A DNA stretch of 23,139 nt. Source: Treponema sp. (GTDB taxonomy: Bacteria > Spirochaetota > Spirochaetia > Treponematales > Treponemataceae). Location of the stretch: the NCBI GenBank assembly GCA_021442965.1, contig JABUUX010000065.1, positions 1-23,139 of the forward strand, written 5' to 3'. Each line of letters starts with the position of its first letter. Positions within the stretch are counted from its first letter, which is position 1. The notes beneath the pieces were generated by a model. The model made no database searches and was not told where the DNA came from. It saw only the letters and a list, made by a program, of their open reading frames with translations. Position numbers and translations under genes: made by a program. This document shows, one piece after another, positions 1-9,453 of this stretch.

Positions 1-258
1 ACTCCAAACGTTGCACAGGCTGTAGCAGAACTTAAAAAGGGTCGTACAGAATATCGTGCTGATAAAACAGGTATTGTTCACATTGCCGTAGGTAAATGTT
101 CAATGGATACTGCTAAAATCGTAGAAAACGTAGATGCACTTGTTGCGGAAATTAAACGCAAGAAGCCTGCTACTGCTCCTGCTGATTATGTTAAGTCTGT
201 AACTGTATGTTCTTCAATGGGACCTGGTGTTGCAATCAATGTTAAGGAAGGTGAGTAA
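1..258 (+). CDS. rplA: 50S ribosomal protein L1, C-terminal part (5' end outside window)
   Basis: This is an open frame from base 1 to the TAA at 256-258, giving the last 85 residues of a protein of usually about 230. The tail has L1 features: a TEYR-DKTGIVH stretch, then GKCSMD, and near the end a VKSVTVCSSMGPG segment typical of the L1 C-terminus. L1 binds 23S rRNA at the L1 stalk and commonly represses its own operon by binding a leader. Only 2 bases separate its stop from the rplJ start, so the two are co-transcribed and probably translationally coupled. The rplJ ribosome binding site lies inside the last rplA codons. The identity is also supported by the standard rplA-rplJ-rplL-rpoB-rpoC order. 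Confidence 0.95.
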   Translation, partial: TPNVAQAVAELKKGRTEYRADKTGIVHIAVGKCSMDTAKIVENVDALVAEIKRKKPATAPADYVKSVTVCSSMGPGVAINVKEGE

Positions 259-260
259 TT

Positions 261-773
261 ATGGCAATCAGAGCAAAGAAAATTCAGCCTGCTAAGACAG
301 AAGCAATTGCTAATGCAAAAAATACACTTAGCGAATTCAATGATTTCATTTTCGCTGAATACCGTGGTCTTACAGTAGAACAGATTACAGCACTTCGTGA
401 TAAACTTCGCGAAAAAAATGCTGAACTTCACGTATTCAAAAATAACTTTGCAAAAATCGCTTTTGATGAATTAAAAGTGGAAAATGTTGCAGATTATCTT
501 TCTGGTCCTACAGTAATTGCTATGACAAAGGAAGATTCTAACGAAGTTGCAAAAGTTCTTTTTGATTTTGCAAAAGATACTCCAAACCTGGTAGTAAAAG
601 GTGGAAATATTGAAAAGGAAAATTATGACCTTGAAAAAATCACTGCTTACTCAAAGGTTCCTGGAAAGAAACAGCTTTACGCTATGCTTATGTCTGCAAT
701 GAACGGTCCTGTTCGTCAGCTGGCTGCAACAATCAAAGCCTATGCAGACAAACTGGAAGCAGAAGGCAAATAA
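261..773 (+). CDS. rplJ: 50S ribosomal protein L10
   Basis: The 170-aa protein matches L10 in length and sequence. L10 forms the base of the ribosomal stalk: its N-terminal domain binds 23S rRNA and its C-terminal helix carries L7/L12 dimers. Visible hallmarks are the N-terminal region ending in FIFAEYRGLTVEQITALR (about residues 29-46), the central LSGPTVIAM segment, and the C-terminal helix after PVRQLAATIKAYADK. The start has a GGTGAG ribosome binding site (250-255), 5 bases upstream and inside rplA. Because the rplA-rplJ gap is only 2 bases, the L10-L12 autoregulatory leader that often precedes rplJ cannot be in its usual place here. The gene is followed by an unusually long spacer before rplL. 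Confidence 0.97.
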   Translation: MAIRAKKIQPAKTEAIANAKNTLSEFNDFIFAEYRGLTVEQITALRDKLREKNAELHVFKNNFAKIAFDELKVENVADYLSGPTVIAMTKEDSNEVAKVLFDFAKDTPNLVVKGGNIEKENYDLEKITAYSKVPGKKQLYAMLMSAMNGPVRQLAATIKAYADKLEAEGK

Positions 774-921
774 GTTGTAATGTAACATTGTTACAAAATT
801 GCAGGGTCAGGCTTCATAGCTGTCGACTGTCCCTGTTAAAAGGTTGTTAAGAATCGGTTGATTTAATACAACGCCGGAAACGGAAAATATAAGGTTAAAA
901 CCATAATTAGGAGAAGACAAT
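774..921 (+). other. structured rplJ-rplL spacer
   Basis: This 148-base spacer has no coding potential on the sense strand. It contains a perfect inverted repeat, TGTAAC-ATT-GTTACA (781-795), and a second possible stem of CAGGGTCAG (802-810) against CTGTCCCTG (827-835) with one internal mismatch and a 16-base loop. A small CCG-GAAA-CGG element with a GNRA-type tetraloop lies at 874-883. No stem is followed by a T-run, so a rho-independent terminator is unlikely. The 3' end carries the rplL ribosome binding site AGGAG (909-913). The spacer could host an autoregulatory or processing RNA element that tunes the L12:L10 ratio; that role is inferred from position only. Confidence 0.45.
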
Positions 922-1296
922 ATGGCAGCAACAAAAGAAGAAATCTTAGACGCAATCGCATCTATGTCAGTTCTTGAAGTTTCAGAACTCGTAAAAGCAA
1001 TGGAAGAAAAATTTGGTGTTACAGCAGCTGTAGCAGTAGCAGCAGGTCCTGCAGCAGGTCCAGCAGCAGCAGCTGAAGAACAGACAGAATTCACTGTAAC
1101 TCTTGAATCTTTCGATGCAGCTAAAAAAATCGCTGTTATCAAAGCTGTTCGTGAAATTACAGGACTCGGACTTGGTGAAGCTAAAGCTCTCGTTGAAGGT
1201 GCTCCAAAAGCCCTCAAAGAAGGTGTTAGCAAAGCTGATGCTGATGAAATCGTTAAGAAAGTTGAAGAAGCCGGTGGTAAAGCTTCTAAAAAATAA
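922..1296 (+). CDS. rplL: 50S ribosomal protein L7/L12
   Basis: This is a 124-aa acidic stalk protein of the usual length. The N-terminal dimerisation domain (about residues 1-35) binds L10. An Ala/Gly/Pro hinge rich in [12 protein letters not shown] follows at about 36-54. The C-terminal domain holds the factor-binding region [21 protein letters not shown] and ends in [11 protein letters not shown]. Several copies per ribosome recruit and stimulate the translation GTPases. The start is fixed by AGGAG at 909-913, 8 bases before the ATG. The hinge is encoded by a GCA-rich near-repeat, the likely source of length variation between strains. The stop codon lies inside a short inverted repeat (TAAGCT-TAT-AGCTTA, 1294-1308). 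Confidence 0.98.
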   Translation: MAATKEEILDAIASMSVLEVSELVKAMEEKFGVTAAVAVAAGPAAGPAAAAEEQTEFTVTLESFDAAKKIAVIKAVREITGLGLGEAKALVEGAPKALKEGVSKADADEIVKKVEEAGGKASKK

Positions 1297-1321
1297 GCTT
1301 ATAGCTTAAACTTTTTATAAA

Positions 1322-1351
1322 AAATGGACTGTCTGAACGGACAGTCCATTT
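1322..1351 (+). promoter_or_regulatory. attenuator or RNase III-type hairpin between rplL and rpoB
   Basis: A perfect 12-bp stem, AAATGGACTGTC (1322-1333) against GACAGTCCATTT (1340-1351), closes a 6-base loop. It is followed by TGTGCG rather than a T-run, so it is not a strong intrinsic terminator. In E. coli the same spacer carries a partial terminator and an RNase III site that set the ratio of polymerase to ribosomal protein. By position and shape this hairpin may do the same, but that is inferred. Its 3' arm (CCATTT, 1346-1351) could instead pair with AAATGG at 1361-1366, which precedes CTTTTT, so two mutually exclusive folds are possible. Confidence 0.6.
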
Positions 1352-1502
1352 GTGCGTTTAAAATGGCTTTTTGGAATTTTTTCAGAAAGTTGTTATAGGG
1401 CAAGGACAGCCCTAAAAAGTCCGTGCTGCTTGATTTCAGTGCTGTGAGGAGTTTCCTCGTGTAGCTGTTGTCATGACGGCCCCCTCTTTATAGGAGTAGC
1501 TG
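1352..1502 (+). other. rpoB leader with further small stems
   Basis: This is the rest of the 206-base rplL-rpoB spacer. It holds TAGGGC (1396-1401) against GCCCTA (1409-1414) with a 7-base loop. An alternative pairing is GGAC (1404-1407) with GTCC (1419-1422), which would exclude the first stem. GAGGA-GTT-TCCTC follows at 1446-1458. The rpoB ribosome binding site AGGAG is at 1492-1496, 6 bases before the ATG. No convincing -35/-10 pair was seen, so rpoB and rpoC appear to depend on read-through from upstream. Confidence 0.4.
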
Positions 1503-4500
1503 ATGTTCGCAAAAACTCGAACAATCAACCGTCAGTACATCGGTAAAGACATTCAGAACTTTATGGATGTACCAGATCTTATTTCTATCCAGACATCGTC
1601 ATATGAAAGTTTCCTTCAGACAGATAAACTGGCTAAAGGTGAAGAATTATTAAATCAGGGACTTCAGGATGCATTTACATCTACGTTCCCTATTGAAAGT
1701 CCTAACGGCGATATGTCTCTGGAATATGAATTCTATGAGCTTGACTGGCCAAATCTTAAATATTCAGAACTTGAATGCAAACAGAAAGGACAGTCTTATA
1801 CTGTGCCTCTTAAGGCTCGTATCAATCTAAATTTCAAAGAAACCGGAGCAATCCTTCAGAAAGACATTTACATGGGTGATATTCCTCTTATGACAGACAG
1901 AGGAACCTTTGTTATTAATGGTGCTGAACGTGTTGTTGTTTCTCAGATTCACCGTTCACCTGGTGTAATTTTCTGTCACGACAAGGGTGTATATTCTTCA
2001 AGAATTATTCCGTATCGTGGATCGTGGCTTGAATTTGAAATTGACCAGAAGAAGGAACTTATTTTTGCAAAGATTGACCGCAAAAAGAAAATCCTTGGTA
2101 CTATTTTCCTCCGTGCTCTTGGATATTCAACACGTGAAGAAATCATCCGTTGTTTCTACCAGGTAGAAGAAACAGATGTAAAAGATACTCAGAAATCACG
2201 AGATGCACTTGTTGACCGTGTATTGGCAGATGCTGTATTCATCAAAGATGAAAATGGTGAAGAAAAACGCCTTTTCAATGCAGGTACAAGACTTCATCCA
2301 CATGATATAGATGATCTTGTTGCAAATAAGATTACAAAAATTACTGTAATAAAATTTGATACAAGATCTGTACCAGGTTCAAAAGAGGAAAAGAATCTTT
2401 CACTTGATTCACAGATGATTATCAATTGTTTTGATCGTGAAGAAATCAAGTTTGTAAAAGAAGGTTCCATAGACTGTGAGCCTACAAAAGAAGACGCTCT
2501 TACTGCAGTTTATGCAGTTCTCCAGCCTGGAGAACCGATGACTGTTGATGCTGCCGAAAAAGATTTGAATTCTATGTTCTTCTCTGACCGTCGCTATGAT
2601 CTTGGTCGTGTTGGACGCTACAAGCTGAATAAAAAATTTGACTATTCAGAAGATGAAAAATCAGAAACTTTGATAAAAGATGACATCATTAATACGATGA
2701 AAACTCTTATTAAAGTATACATTGGCGATGAAATGACAGATGATATCGATCATCTTGGCAACCGTCGTATTCGTTCTGTCGGCGAGCTTATGACTAATCA
2801 GATGAAAACTGCTTTTAGTCGTATGGAGCGCATTGCAAAAGAACGCATGGGGCTTAAAGAAACAGACACAATGAAGCCTCAGGATTTAATTTCAATTAAA
2901 CCAATCGTTGCTTCAATTCGTGAATTCTTTGGTTCATCTCAGCTTTCACAGTTCATGGATCAGGTTAATCCTCTTGCTGAACTTACACATAAACGCCGTT
3001 TGAACGCTCTCGGTCCTGGTGGTCTTTCTCGTGATCGCGCTGGATTTGAAGTTCGTGACGTACACTATTCGCATTATGGACGCATGTGTCCTATTGAAAC
3101 TCCTGAAGGTCCAAACATTGGTTTGATTGTTTCAATGGCTATGTATGCCAAAATTAATGATTACGGATTCCTTGAAGCTCCGTTCCGAAAAGTAGAAAAC
3201 GGAAAGGCAACTGATAAAGTTGAATACCTTTCTGCTATGGATGAAGATAAATGTCTTATCGGACAGGTTGTTCCAGGTATTAAGGCTGATGGTTCTTTCC
3301 CTACAGATATGATTTCTGTTCGAGATCATGGAAACTATACTCAGAGAAATGTAAAAGATGTTCAGTACATTGACGTTTCTCCTCGCCAGGTAATTTCCTG
3401 CTCTGCAGCTCATATTCCATTCCTTGAACATGACGATGCTAACCGTGCATTGATGGGTTGTAACATGCAGCGCCAGGCTGTTCCACTTTTGTTCCCTGAG
3501 CCACCTCACGTAGGAACTGGTATGGAAAAGAAGTCAGCCTATGATTCAGGTGTTCTTATTAAAGCTAAGCATGATGGAACTGTTACATATGTATCAAGTG
3601 AATACATAAAGGTTAAACCTTCTAAAGCCGATGACGGAATTCTTGATGAATATGTTCTTCTTAAATATCAGAGAACAAACAGTGATACTTGTAACCACCA
3701 GCGACCTACGGTTGAAGTAGGACAGAAAGTTCGTAAAGGAGACATCCTTGCTGACGGTCCTGCAACATTTAACGGAGAACTTGCTTTGGGAAGAAATATC
3801 CTTGTTGGATTCGTTCCATGGAATGGTTACAACTACGAAGACGCTGTTCTTATTTCACAGCGTGTTGTTCGTGAAGATATGTACACGTCAATTCATATCA
3901 AAGAATTCCAGACTGAAGTTCGTGAAACAAAACTCGGACCGGAAAGAATTACTCGCGATATTCCTAATACTTCTGAAAAAGCATTGGATAATTTGGATGC
4001 AGACGGAATTATTCGTATTGGTGCAAAGGTTCGCTCTGGAGATATTCTGGTAGGTAAAGTTTCTCCAAAACAGGATTCAGAAACAACTCCGGAATTTAAG
4101 CTTTTGAACTCAATCTTTGGTGAAAAAGCAAAAGATGTTCGTGATGCTTCACTTAAAGTACCTCATGGAATTGAAGGTGTTGTAATTGATGTTCAGCAGA
4201 TGAGTCGTCTGGAAGGTGATGATCACCTTTCTCCTGGTGTAGAAAAGGTTATCAAAGTTATTATCGCTAACAAACGTAAACTTTGTGAAGGTGATAAAAT
4301 GGCCGGTCGCCACGGAAACAAAGGTGTTGTTGCACGTATTCTTCCAATTGAAGATATGCCATACCTTGAAGACGGTACACCGCTCGACGTATGTCTGAAT
4401 CCTCTTGGTGTTCCTTCTCGAATGAACATCGGTCAGATTATGGAATCTGAACTTGGAATTGCCGGTAAATATCTGAATGAATTCTATGAATCTCCTGTAT

Positions 4501-5057
4501 TCCAGTCTCCATCTCAGGAACAGATTGCAGATAAACTTGAAGAAGCGGGTATTCCTAGAAGTTGTAAACAGGTTGTTCACGACGGACGTACTGGTGAACC
4601 TTTTGTAAATCCAATCTTTGTTGGTGTTATTTACTTTATGAAACTGCATCACCTGGTTGATGACAAAATGCACGCTCGTGCTACAGGTCCTTATTCTCTT
4701 GTTACACAGCAGCCACTTGGAGGTAAAGCTCAGTTTGGTGGACAGCGTCTTGGTGAAATGGAAGTTTGGGCTCTTGAAGCTTACGGTGCCGCAAATACCC
4801 TGCAGGAAATGATGACAATTAAGTCTGATGATATGAACGGTCGTTCAAAGATTTATGAAGCCATTGTAAAAGGTGATCCTTCATCTCCTGTTGGGGTTCC
4901 AGAATCATTTAATGTTCTGGTTCAGGAACTTCGTGGTTTGGCTCTTGATTTTACAATCTATGATGCCAAAGGAAAACAGATTGCTTTGACAGAACGTGAT
5001 CAGGAACTGATTGATAAAGGTTCTTCAGGTTTTGAAAAGGAGAAAGTAAATGCGTGA
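1503..5057 (+). CDS. rpoB: DNA-directed RNA polymerase subunit beta
   Basis: The 1184-aa protein is the beta subunit of core RNA polymerase, close to the length in Treponema and Firmicutes and without the large insertions of E. coli RpoB (1342 aa). The rifampicin cluster I is easily aligned: [20 protein letters not shown] followed by [11 protein letters not shown], with Asp486 and His496 equivalent to E. coli 516 and 526. The position equivalent to Ser531 is Asn501. Downstream are the invariant [14 protein letters not shown] block, the [14 protein letters not shown] motif that contacts the nucleotide, and the C-terminal [14 protein letters not shown] region that joins beta-prime. A clear AGGAG sets the start. 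The stop overlaps the rpoC start by 8 bases (ATGCGTGA), indicating translational coupling. Confidence 0.99.
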   Translation: MFAKTRTINRQYIGKDIQNFMDVPDLISIQTSSYESFLQTDKLAKGEELLNQGLQDAFTSTFPIESPNGDMSLEYEFYELDWPNLKYSELECKQKGQSYTVPLKARINLNFKETGAILQKDIYMGDIPLMTDRGTFVINGAERVVVSQIHRSPGVIFCHDKGVYSSRIIPYRGSWLEFEIDQKKELIFAKIDRKKKILGTIFLRALGYSTREEIIRCFYQVEETDVKDTQKSRDALVDRVLADAVFIKDENGEEKRLFNAGTRLHPHDIDDLVANKITKITVIKFDTRSVPGSKEEKNLSLDSQMIINCFDREEIKFVKEGSIDCEPTKEDALTAVYAVLQPGEPMTVDAAEKDLNSMFFSDRRYDLGRVGRYKLNKKFDYSEDEKSETLIKDDIINTMKTLIKVYIGDEMTDDIDHLGNRRIRSVGELMTNQMKTAFSRMERIAKERMGLKETDTMKPQDLISIKPIVASIREFFGSSQLSQFMDQVNPLAELTHKRRLNALGPGGLSRDRAGFEVRDVHYSHYGRMCPIETPEGPNIGLIVSMAMYAKINDYGFLEAPFRKVENGKATDKVEYLSAMDEDKCLIGQVVPGIKADGSFPTDMISVRDHGNYTQRNVKDVQYIDVSPRQVISCSAAHIPFLEHDDANRALMGCNMQRQAVPLLFPEPPHVGTGMEKKSAYDSGVLIKAKHDGTVTYVSSEYIKVKPSKADDGILDEYVLLKYQRTNSDTCNHQRPTVEVGQKVRKGDILADGPATFNGELALGRNILVGFVPWNGYNYEDAVLISQRVVREDMYTSIHIKEFQTEVRETKLGPERITRDIPNTSEKALDNLDADGIIRIGAKVRSGDILVGKVSPKQDSETTPEFKLLNSIFGEKAKDVRDASLKVPHGIEGVVIDVQQMSRLEGDDHLSPGVEKVIKVIIANKRKLCEGDKMAGRHGNKGVVARILPIEDMPYLEDGTPLDVCLNPLGVPSRMNIGQIMESELGIAGKYLNEFYESPVFQSPSQEQIADKLEEAGIPRSCKQVVHDGRTGEPFVNPIFVGVIYFMKLHHLVDDKMHARATGPYSLVTQQPLGGKAQFGGQRLGEMEVWALEAYGAANTLQEMMTIKSDDMNGRSKIYEAIVKGDPSSPVGVPESFNVLVQELRGLALDFTIYDAKGKQIALTERDQELIDKGSSGFEKEKVNA

Positions 5058-8000
5058 TGTTCAGGATTTCGATAAGCTGAAAATAAAACTTGCTTCACCA
5101 GATACCATCCGTGCATGGTCTTATGGTGAAGTTAAGAAGCCGGAAACTATTAACTATCGTACACTCCGTCCGGAGCGTGATGGTCTTTTCTGTGAAAAGA
5201 TTTTCGGTACTACAAAAGAATGGGAATGCTACTGTGGAAAATTCAAATCTATCCGTTATAAGGGAGTTATTTGTGACCGCTGTGGTGTTGAAGTTACTCA
5301 TTTTAAAGTACGCCGTGAACGTACAGGTCACATTGAACTTGCAGCTCCTGTAAGCCATATCTGGTACTATAAATCAGTACCAAGCCGTATGGGACTTCTT
5401 CTGGATCTTCAGGTAGCTCAACTCCGTTCTGTTCTCTATTACGAAAAATATATTGTTATTGATCCGGGTGATACTGATCTTAAAAAAATGCAGCTTCTTT
5501 CAGAAGAAGAATATCAGACTGCCTATGACCACTGGGGTAATGCATTCCATGCTGATATGGGTGCAGAAGCAATAAAGACTCTTTTGGATGGTCTGGATTT
5601 GGAAGCTCTTTTCCTGGAACTCCGTGCAAAAATGGTTGAAAAGGGAGCAAAGAGTGATGCACGTCTTTTGAAACGTATCAGTATCGTAGAAAACTTTAGA
5701 AAATCAGGAAATAAAGCTTCTTGGATGATTCTGGACGTAATACCGGTTATTCCGCCGGATCTTCGTCCAATGGTTACTTTGGACGGTGGCCGTTTTGCAA
5801 CATCAGATTTAAATGATTTGTATCGTCGTGTTATTAACCGCAATAACCGCCTTAGTCGCCTGAAGGATCTTTCGGCTCCGGACATTATTATCCGCAACGA
5901 AAAACGTATGCTTCAGGAAGCAGTTGATGCATTGTTTGATAATTCAAAACGCAAACGTGTTGTTAAAGGTGCTTCAAACAGACCTCTTAAATCAATTTCT
6001 GACCTTCTAAAAGGAAAAACAGGTCGTTTCCGTTTGAATCTTCTTGGTAAACGTGTTGACTATTCGGGACGTTCTGTAATTGTTGTTGGTCCTGAATTGA
6101 AACTGTGGCAGATGGGACTTCCTACAAAAATGGCTTTGGAACTTTTCAAGCCGTTCCTTCAGCGTAAACTTGTAGAAAAAGGTGTTGTATTCAATATCAA
6201 AAAAGCAAAGATGCTCGTTGAAAGCGAATCTCCTGAAGTATTTGCAGTTCTCGATGAAGTTGTTCGTGAACATCCTGTTATGCTGAACCGTGCTCCTACT
6301 TTGCACCGTCTTGGTATTATGGCATTTGAGCCTGTTTTGGTAGAAGGAAAAGCTTTAAAACTACATCCTCTTGCCTGTAAATCATTCAACGCAGACTTCG
6401 ATGGTGACCAGATGGCTATCCACGTGCCTCTTACTCAAGCAGCACAGATGGAATGTTGGACACTTCTCCTTTCTGCACGTAACCTTCTGGATCCTGCTAA
6501 CGGTAAGTCAATTGTATTCCCTTCTCAGGACATGGTTTTGGGTATTTATTACATGACTTCTGTAAAACCGAATGCAAAAGGAACTGGAAAGCGTTTCTCT
6601 TCTGTTGATGAAGTTCGTATGGCTGCTGAATGTGGAAATATTGAATGGCAGGCAAAAATTAAAGTTCCTGCTCCAAAAGTTTCATTTGCAACAGACGTTT
6701 TCAAAAACAAAGATGTCTTCAAAGAAGGAGAATTGATTGAAACAACTGCCGGTCGCCTTGCTTTCAACGAAGCAATGCCTGATGGTGTTGATTACGTAAA
6801 TGAGCAGATGGGTGATAAACAGCTTAGAGCAATGATTGAACATGTTTACCATTCAAAAGGTCCATGGCTCACAATTCAAATGCTTGATGCAATCAAAGCC
6901 TGTGGTTATAAAAATGCTACATTCTATGGTGCTACACTCTGTATGGATGATATTCTTGTTCCTCCAGAGAAAGCAGAAATGGTTGCTAAGGCAAATAAAG
7001 AAGTTGAAGAAATTGTTAATCAATACTCAAAAGGTAGAATTACAGCTGACGAAAGATATAATAAATCTTGTAACATTTGGTCTCGTACAAATGATGAACT
7101 TACAAAGCTCATGATGGACAACCTGGCTAAAGATAAAGAAGGCTTTAATACTATCTATATGATGGCTACTTCAGGTGCCCGTGGTTCTCGCGGTCAGATT
7201 TCTCAGCTTGCCGCTATGCGTGGTTTGATGACTAAGCCTAACGGAGATATTATTGAACTTCCAATTCGTGCAAACTTTAAAGAAGGTCTTTCTGTTATTG
7301 AATACTTTATTTCAACTAACGCTGCACGCAAAGGTTTGTCAGATACAGCTCTTAAAACTGCTGATGCCGGTTACATGACACGTCGTTTGGTTGATGTTGC
7401 TCAGGATGTTGTTATCAACGAAGAAGATTGTGGAACTATCAATGGTATTGATTATGCTGCAATTAAAGATGGTGATGACATTAAAGTACATCTTGCAGAC
7501 CGCATTAAAGGTCACTTTACAATTGAACGTGTTGTGCATCCAATTACCGGTGAACTTATTTGTGAAGTAAATGAATATATTACTCCGGATTTGGCAAAGA
7601 AAATTGAAGCTGCCGGTGTTGAGAAAGTAAAACTTCGAACAGTTCTTACTTGTGAAGCAAAACACGGACTTTGTATTAAATGTTACGGTCAGAATCTGGC
7701 ACGCAATAAGATTGTAGAAATTGGAGAAGCAGTAGGAATTATTGCTGCCCAGTCAATCGGACAGCCTGGTACTCAGCTGACACTTCGTACTTTCCACTCG
7801 GGAGGTACAGCCGAAATGACAACTGAAGATAATCACATCATTCTTAAATTTAATGCTATTATGAAGGACATTTCAGGAACTCATGTAGTATTAAAGAATG
7901 GTAACTGGCTCTTTACTCGTAAGGGTAGCATGACTGTAATCCGTATTTTGGATCAGATTAAACTTGAAAAGGGTGATTCACTTCTGGTTGAAGACGGAAT

Positions 8001-9336
8001 GAGTGTACTTCGTGGTACACCAATCATCAAACACGGTGCAAAAGAAGTAAATGCTACTGTTACAGGAAAGATTCTTGTTCAGGATAAGGAACTTTATCTT
8101 GTTAGTAAGGAACAGAAGATTTCCATCGCCAATGGTTCTACTATTTATGTAAAAGCCGGCGACAAAGTTGAAAAAGGCAAGCCAATTGGTGAATTTGAGC
8201 TTTATAACGAACCAATTATTGCTGAAAGTGATGGTTATGTTCATTTTGAAGATATCATTAGTGGTTCAACTCTTGCAGAAAAAATGGATCCAAATACAGG
8301 TGCTGTAGAAAGGACTATTTCTGATCTTCACCTTGATGTAAAACAGCCTCGTATTCTTATTACAGATGAAGCCGGAAACGAACAGGGTAGTTATTATCTT
8401 CCTGCTGGAGCTGTTCTTGCTGTTGAAGACAAACAGAAGATTGCAGCAGGTATTACACTTGCAAAGATGCCTAAAGAAGCTATGAAGTCACAGGATATTA
8501 CTGGTGGTCTTCCTCGCGTTTCTGAACTCTTTGAAGCACGTAAACCAAAGATTCCTTGTGTACTGGCTCAGATTTCAGGTCTTGTTAAATTCAAAGGAAT
8601 AACAAAAGGTAAACGTATTGTTACTGTAGAAGATGAATTCGGTAAAGTGTTTGAACATCTTGTTCCAATGACACGCCGTATGATTGTTCGTGATGGTGAC
8701 CACGTAGAAGCAGGTGAAGCACTTTGTAATGGATCTCCAAATCCTCAGGACGTTCTTGCAATTCTTGGTGAAAATGCACTTCAGAATTACCTTATGGATG
8801 AGATTCAGGCAGTTTATGGTGCTCAGGGTGTAGACATCAATGATAAACATATTGGTATCATTATCCGCCAGATGCTCCGCAAAGTAGAAATTGTGTCAGT
8901 TGGTGATACAAACTTTATCTTTGGTCAGCAGGTAGATAAATACAAATTCCATGAAGAAAACCGTCGTGTAATTGCTCAGGGAGCACAGCCTTCTATTGGT
9001 CGTCCGATGTTCCAGGGTATTACTAAGGCTTCTCTTGGTGTTGATTCATTTATTTCTGCTGCATCATTCCAGGAAACAACTCGTGTTCTTACAAATGCCG
9101 CTATTGCGGGTGCAGAAGACGGGCTCCACGGAATTAAGGAAAATGTTGCTATCGGTCATATGATTCCTGCAGGTACAGGTATTAGAAATTACAAAAATGT
9201 TAAACTTTTTGATGGTTCTGATATTGACCTGGACGTTCAGATGGATGAAATCCTTGAACGACGCAGAATGGAAGCTGAACAGGCAGCGGCTCTGCCTGAG
9301 GAACAGAATTTTGAACAGGTAGATGACACAGAATAG
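5050..9336 (+). CDS. rpoC: DNA-directed RNA polymerase subunit beta-prime
   Basis: The 1428-aa protein carries the polymerase active site. The first zinc site is Cys60, Cys62, Cys75 and Cys78 near the N-terminus. The catalytic Mg-binding motif NADFDGDQM places the three aspartates at 449, 451 and 453. The second zinc site is Cys794, Cys868, Cys875 and Cys878. The bridge-helix and trigger-loop regions are intact, including [19 protein letters not shown] and [13 protein letters not shown]. The tail is acidic. AAGGAG at 5037-5042, within the rpoB end, supports the start. In T. pallidum rpoC is followed by rpsL and rpsG; here a strong terminator follows instead and the str-operon genes are absent. 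Confidence 0.99.
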   Translation: MRDVQDFDKLKIKLASPDTIRAWSYGEVKKPETINYRTLRPERDGLFCEKIFGTTKEWECYCGKFKSIRYKGVICDRCGVEVTHFKVRRERTGHIELAAPVSHIWYYKSVPSRMGLLLDLQVAQLRSVLYYEKYIVIDPGDTDLKKMQLLSEEEYQTAYDHWGNAFHADMGAEAIKTLLDGLDLEALFLELRAKMVEKGAKSDARLLKRISIVENFRKSGNKASWMILDVIPVIPPDLRPMVTLDGGRFATSDLNDLYRRVINRNNRLSRLKDLSAPDIIIRNEKRMLQEAVDALFDNSKRKRVVKGASNRPLKSISDLLKGKTGRFRLNLLGKRVDYSGRSVIVVGPELKLWQMGLPTKMALELFKPFLQRKLVEKGVVFNIKKAKMLVESESPEVFAVLDEVVREHPVMLNRAPTLHRLGIMAFEPVLVEGKALKLHPLACKSFNADFDGDQMAIHVPLTQAAQMECWTLLLSARNLLDPANGKSIVFPSQDMVLGIYYMTSVKPNAKGTGKRFSSVDEVRMAAECGNIEWQAKIKVPAPKVSFATDVFKNKDVFKEGELIETTAGRLAFNEAMPDGVDYVNEQMGDKQLRAMIEHVYHSKGPWLTIQMLDAIKACGYKNATFYGATLCMDDILVPPEKAEMVAKANKEVEEIVNQYSKGRITADERYNKSCNIWSRTNDELTKLMMDNLAKDKEGFNTIYMMATSGARGSRGQISQLAAMRGLMTKPNGDIIELPIRANFKEGLSVIEYFISTNAARKGLSDTALKTADAGYMTRRLVDVAQDVVINEEDCGTINGIDYAAIKDGDDIKVHLADRIKGHFTIERVVHPITGELICEVNEYITPDLAKKIEAAGVEKVKLRTVLTCEAKHGLCIKCYGQNLARNKIVEIGEAVGIIAAQSIGQPGTQLTLRTFHSGGTAEMTTEDNHIILKFNAIMKDISGTHVVLKNGNWLFTRKGSMTVIRILDQIKLEKGDSLLVEDGMSVLRGTPIIKHGAKEVNATVTGKILVQDKELYLVSKEQKISIANGSTIYVKAGDKVEKGKPIGEFELYNEPIIAESDGYVHFEDIISGSTLAEKMDPNTGAVERTISDLHLDVKQPRILITDEAGNEQGSYYLPAGAVLAVEDKQKIAAGITLAKMPKEAMKSQDITGGLPRVSELFEARKPKIPCVLAQISGLVKFKGITKGKRIVTVEDEFGKVFEHLVPMTRRMIVRDGDHVEAGEALCNGSPNPQDVLAILGENALQNYLMDEIQAVYGAQGVDINDKHIGIIIRQMLRKVEIVSVGDTNFIFGQQVDKYKFHEENRRVIAQGAQPSIGRPMFQGITKASLGVDSFISAASFQETTRVLTNAAIAGAEDGLHGIKENVAIGHMIPAGTGIRNYKNVKLFDGSDIDLDVQMDEILERRRMEAEQAAALPEEQNFEQVDDTE

Positions 9337-9364
9337 TCTTGTTCAGATAATTACTGAATAACTG

Positions 9365-9404
9365 AAAGAGGATGTTTCTTTATAGGGAAACATCCTCTTT
9401 TTTT
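9365..9404 (+). terminator. rho-independent terminator of the rpl-rpoBC operon
   Basis: A perfect 14-bp stem, AAAGAGGATGTTTC (9365-9378) with GAAACATCCTCTTT (9387-9400), has an 8-base loop and runs straight into T's up to 9404. It starts 28 bases after the rpoC stop. Confidence 0.95.
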
Positions 9405-9424
9405 ATGAATTAAAGTTCTTTTTA

Positions 9425-9433
9425 TGTTATAAT
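9425..9433 (+). promoter_or_regulatory. extended -10 promoter of the M48 protease gene
   Basis: TG-T-TATAAT has a consensus -10 hexamer (9428-9433) with the extended TGn. No good -35 is present at 16-18 bases, which fits an extended -10 promoter. It lies just after the rpoC terminator and predicts a start near 9440, giving a leader of about 14 bases that contains AGGAGA (9445-9450). Confidence 0.65.
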
Positions 9434-9453
9434 AAAAAATCTGTAGGAGAAAA

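Noticed and set aside
807..1232. A 141-codon open frame on the - strand across rplL
   Set aside because: It is the antisense of the Ala-rich L7/L12 gene and its spacer; its Ser/Ala-rich sequence is an artefact of the GCA-rich hinge.
1322..1351. Strong rho-independent terminator after rplL
   Set aside because: The stem is perfect but is followed by TGTGCG and not a T-run, and rpoB has no separate promoter that I can see.
4149..4673. A 174-codon open frame on the - strand inside rpoB
   Set aside because: It is antisense to a highly conserved part of RpoB, has no ribosome binding site or recognisable domain, and its composition mirrors the sense codons.
6421..6426. CACGTG as a possible parS core
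   Set aside because: It lies in rpoC and the flanks do not match the TGTTTCACGTGAAACA consensus; no other candidate was seen.
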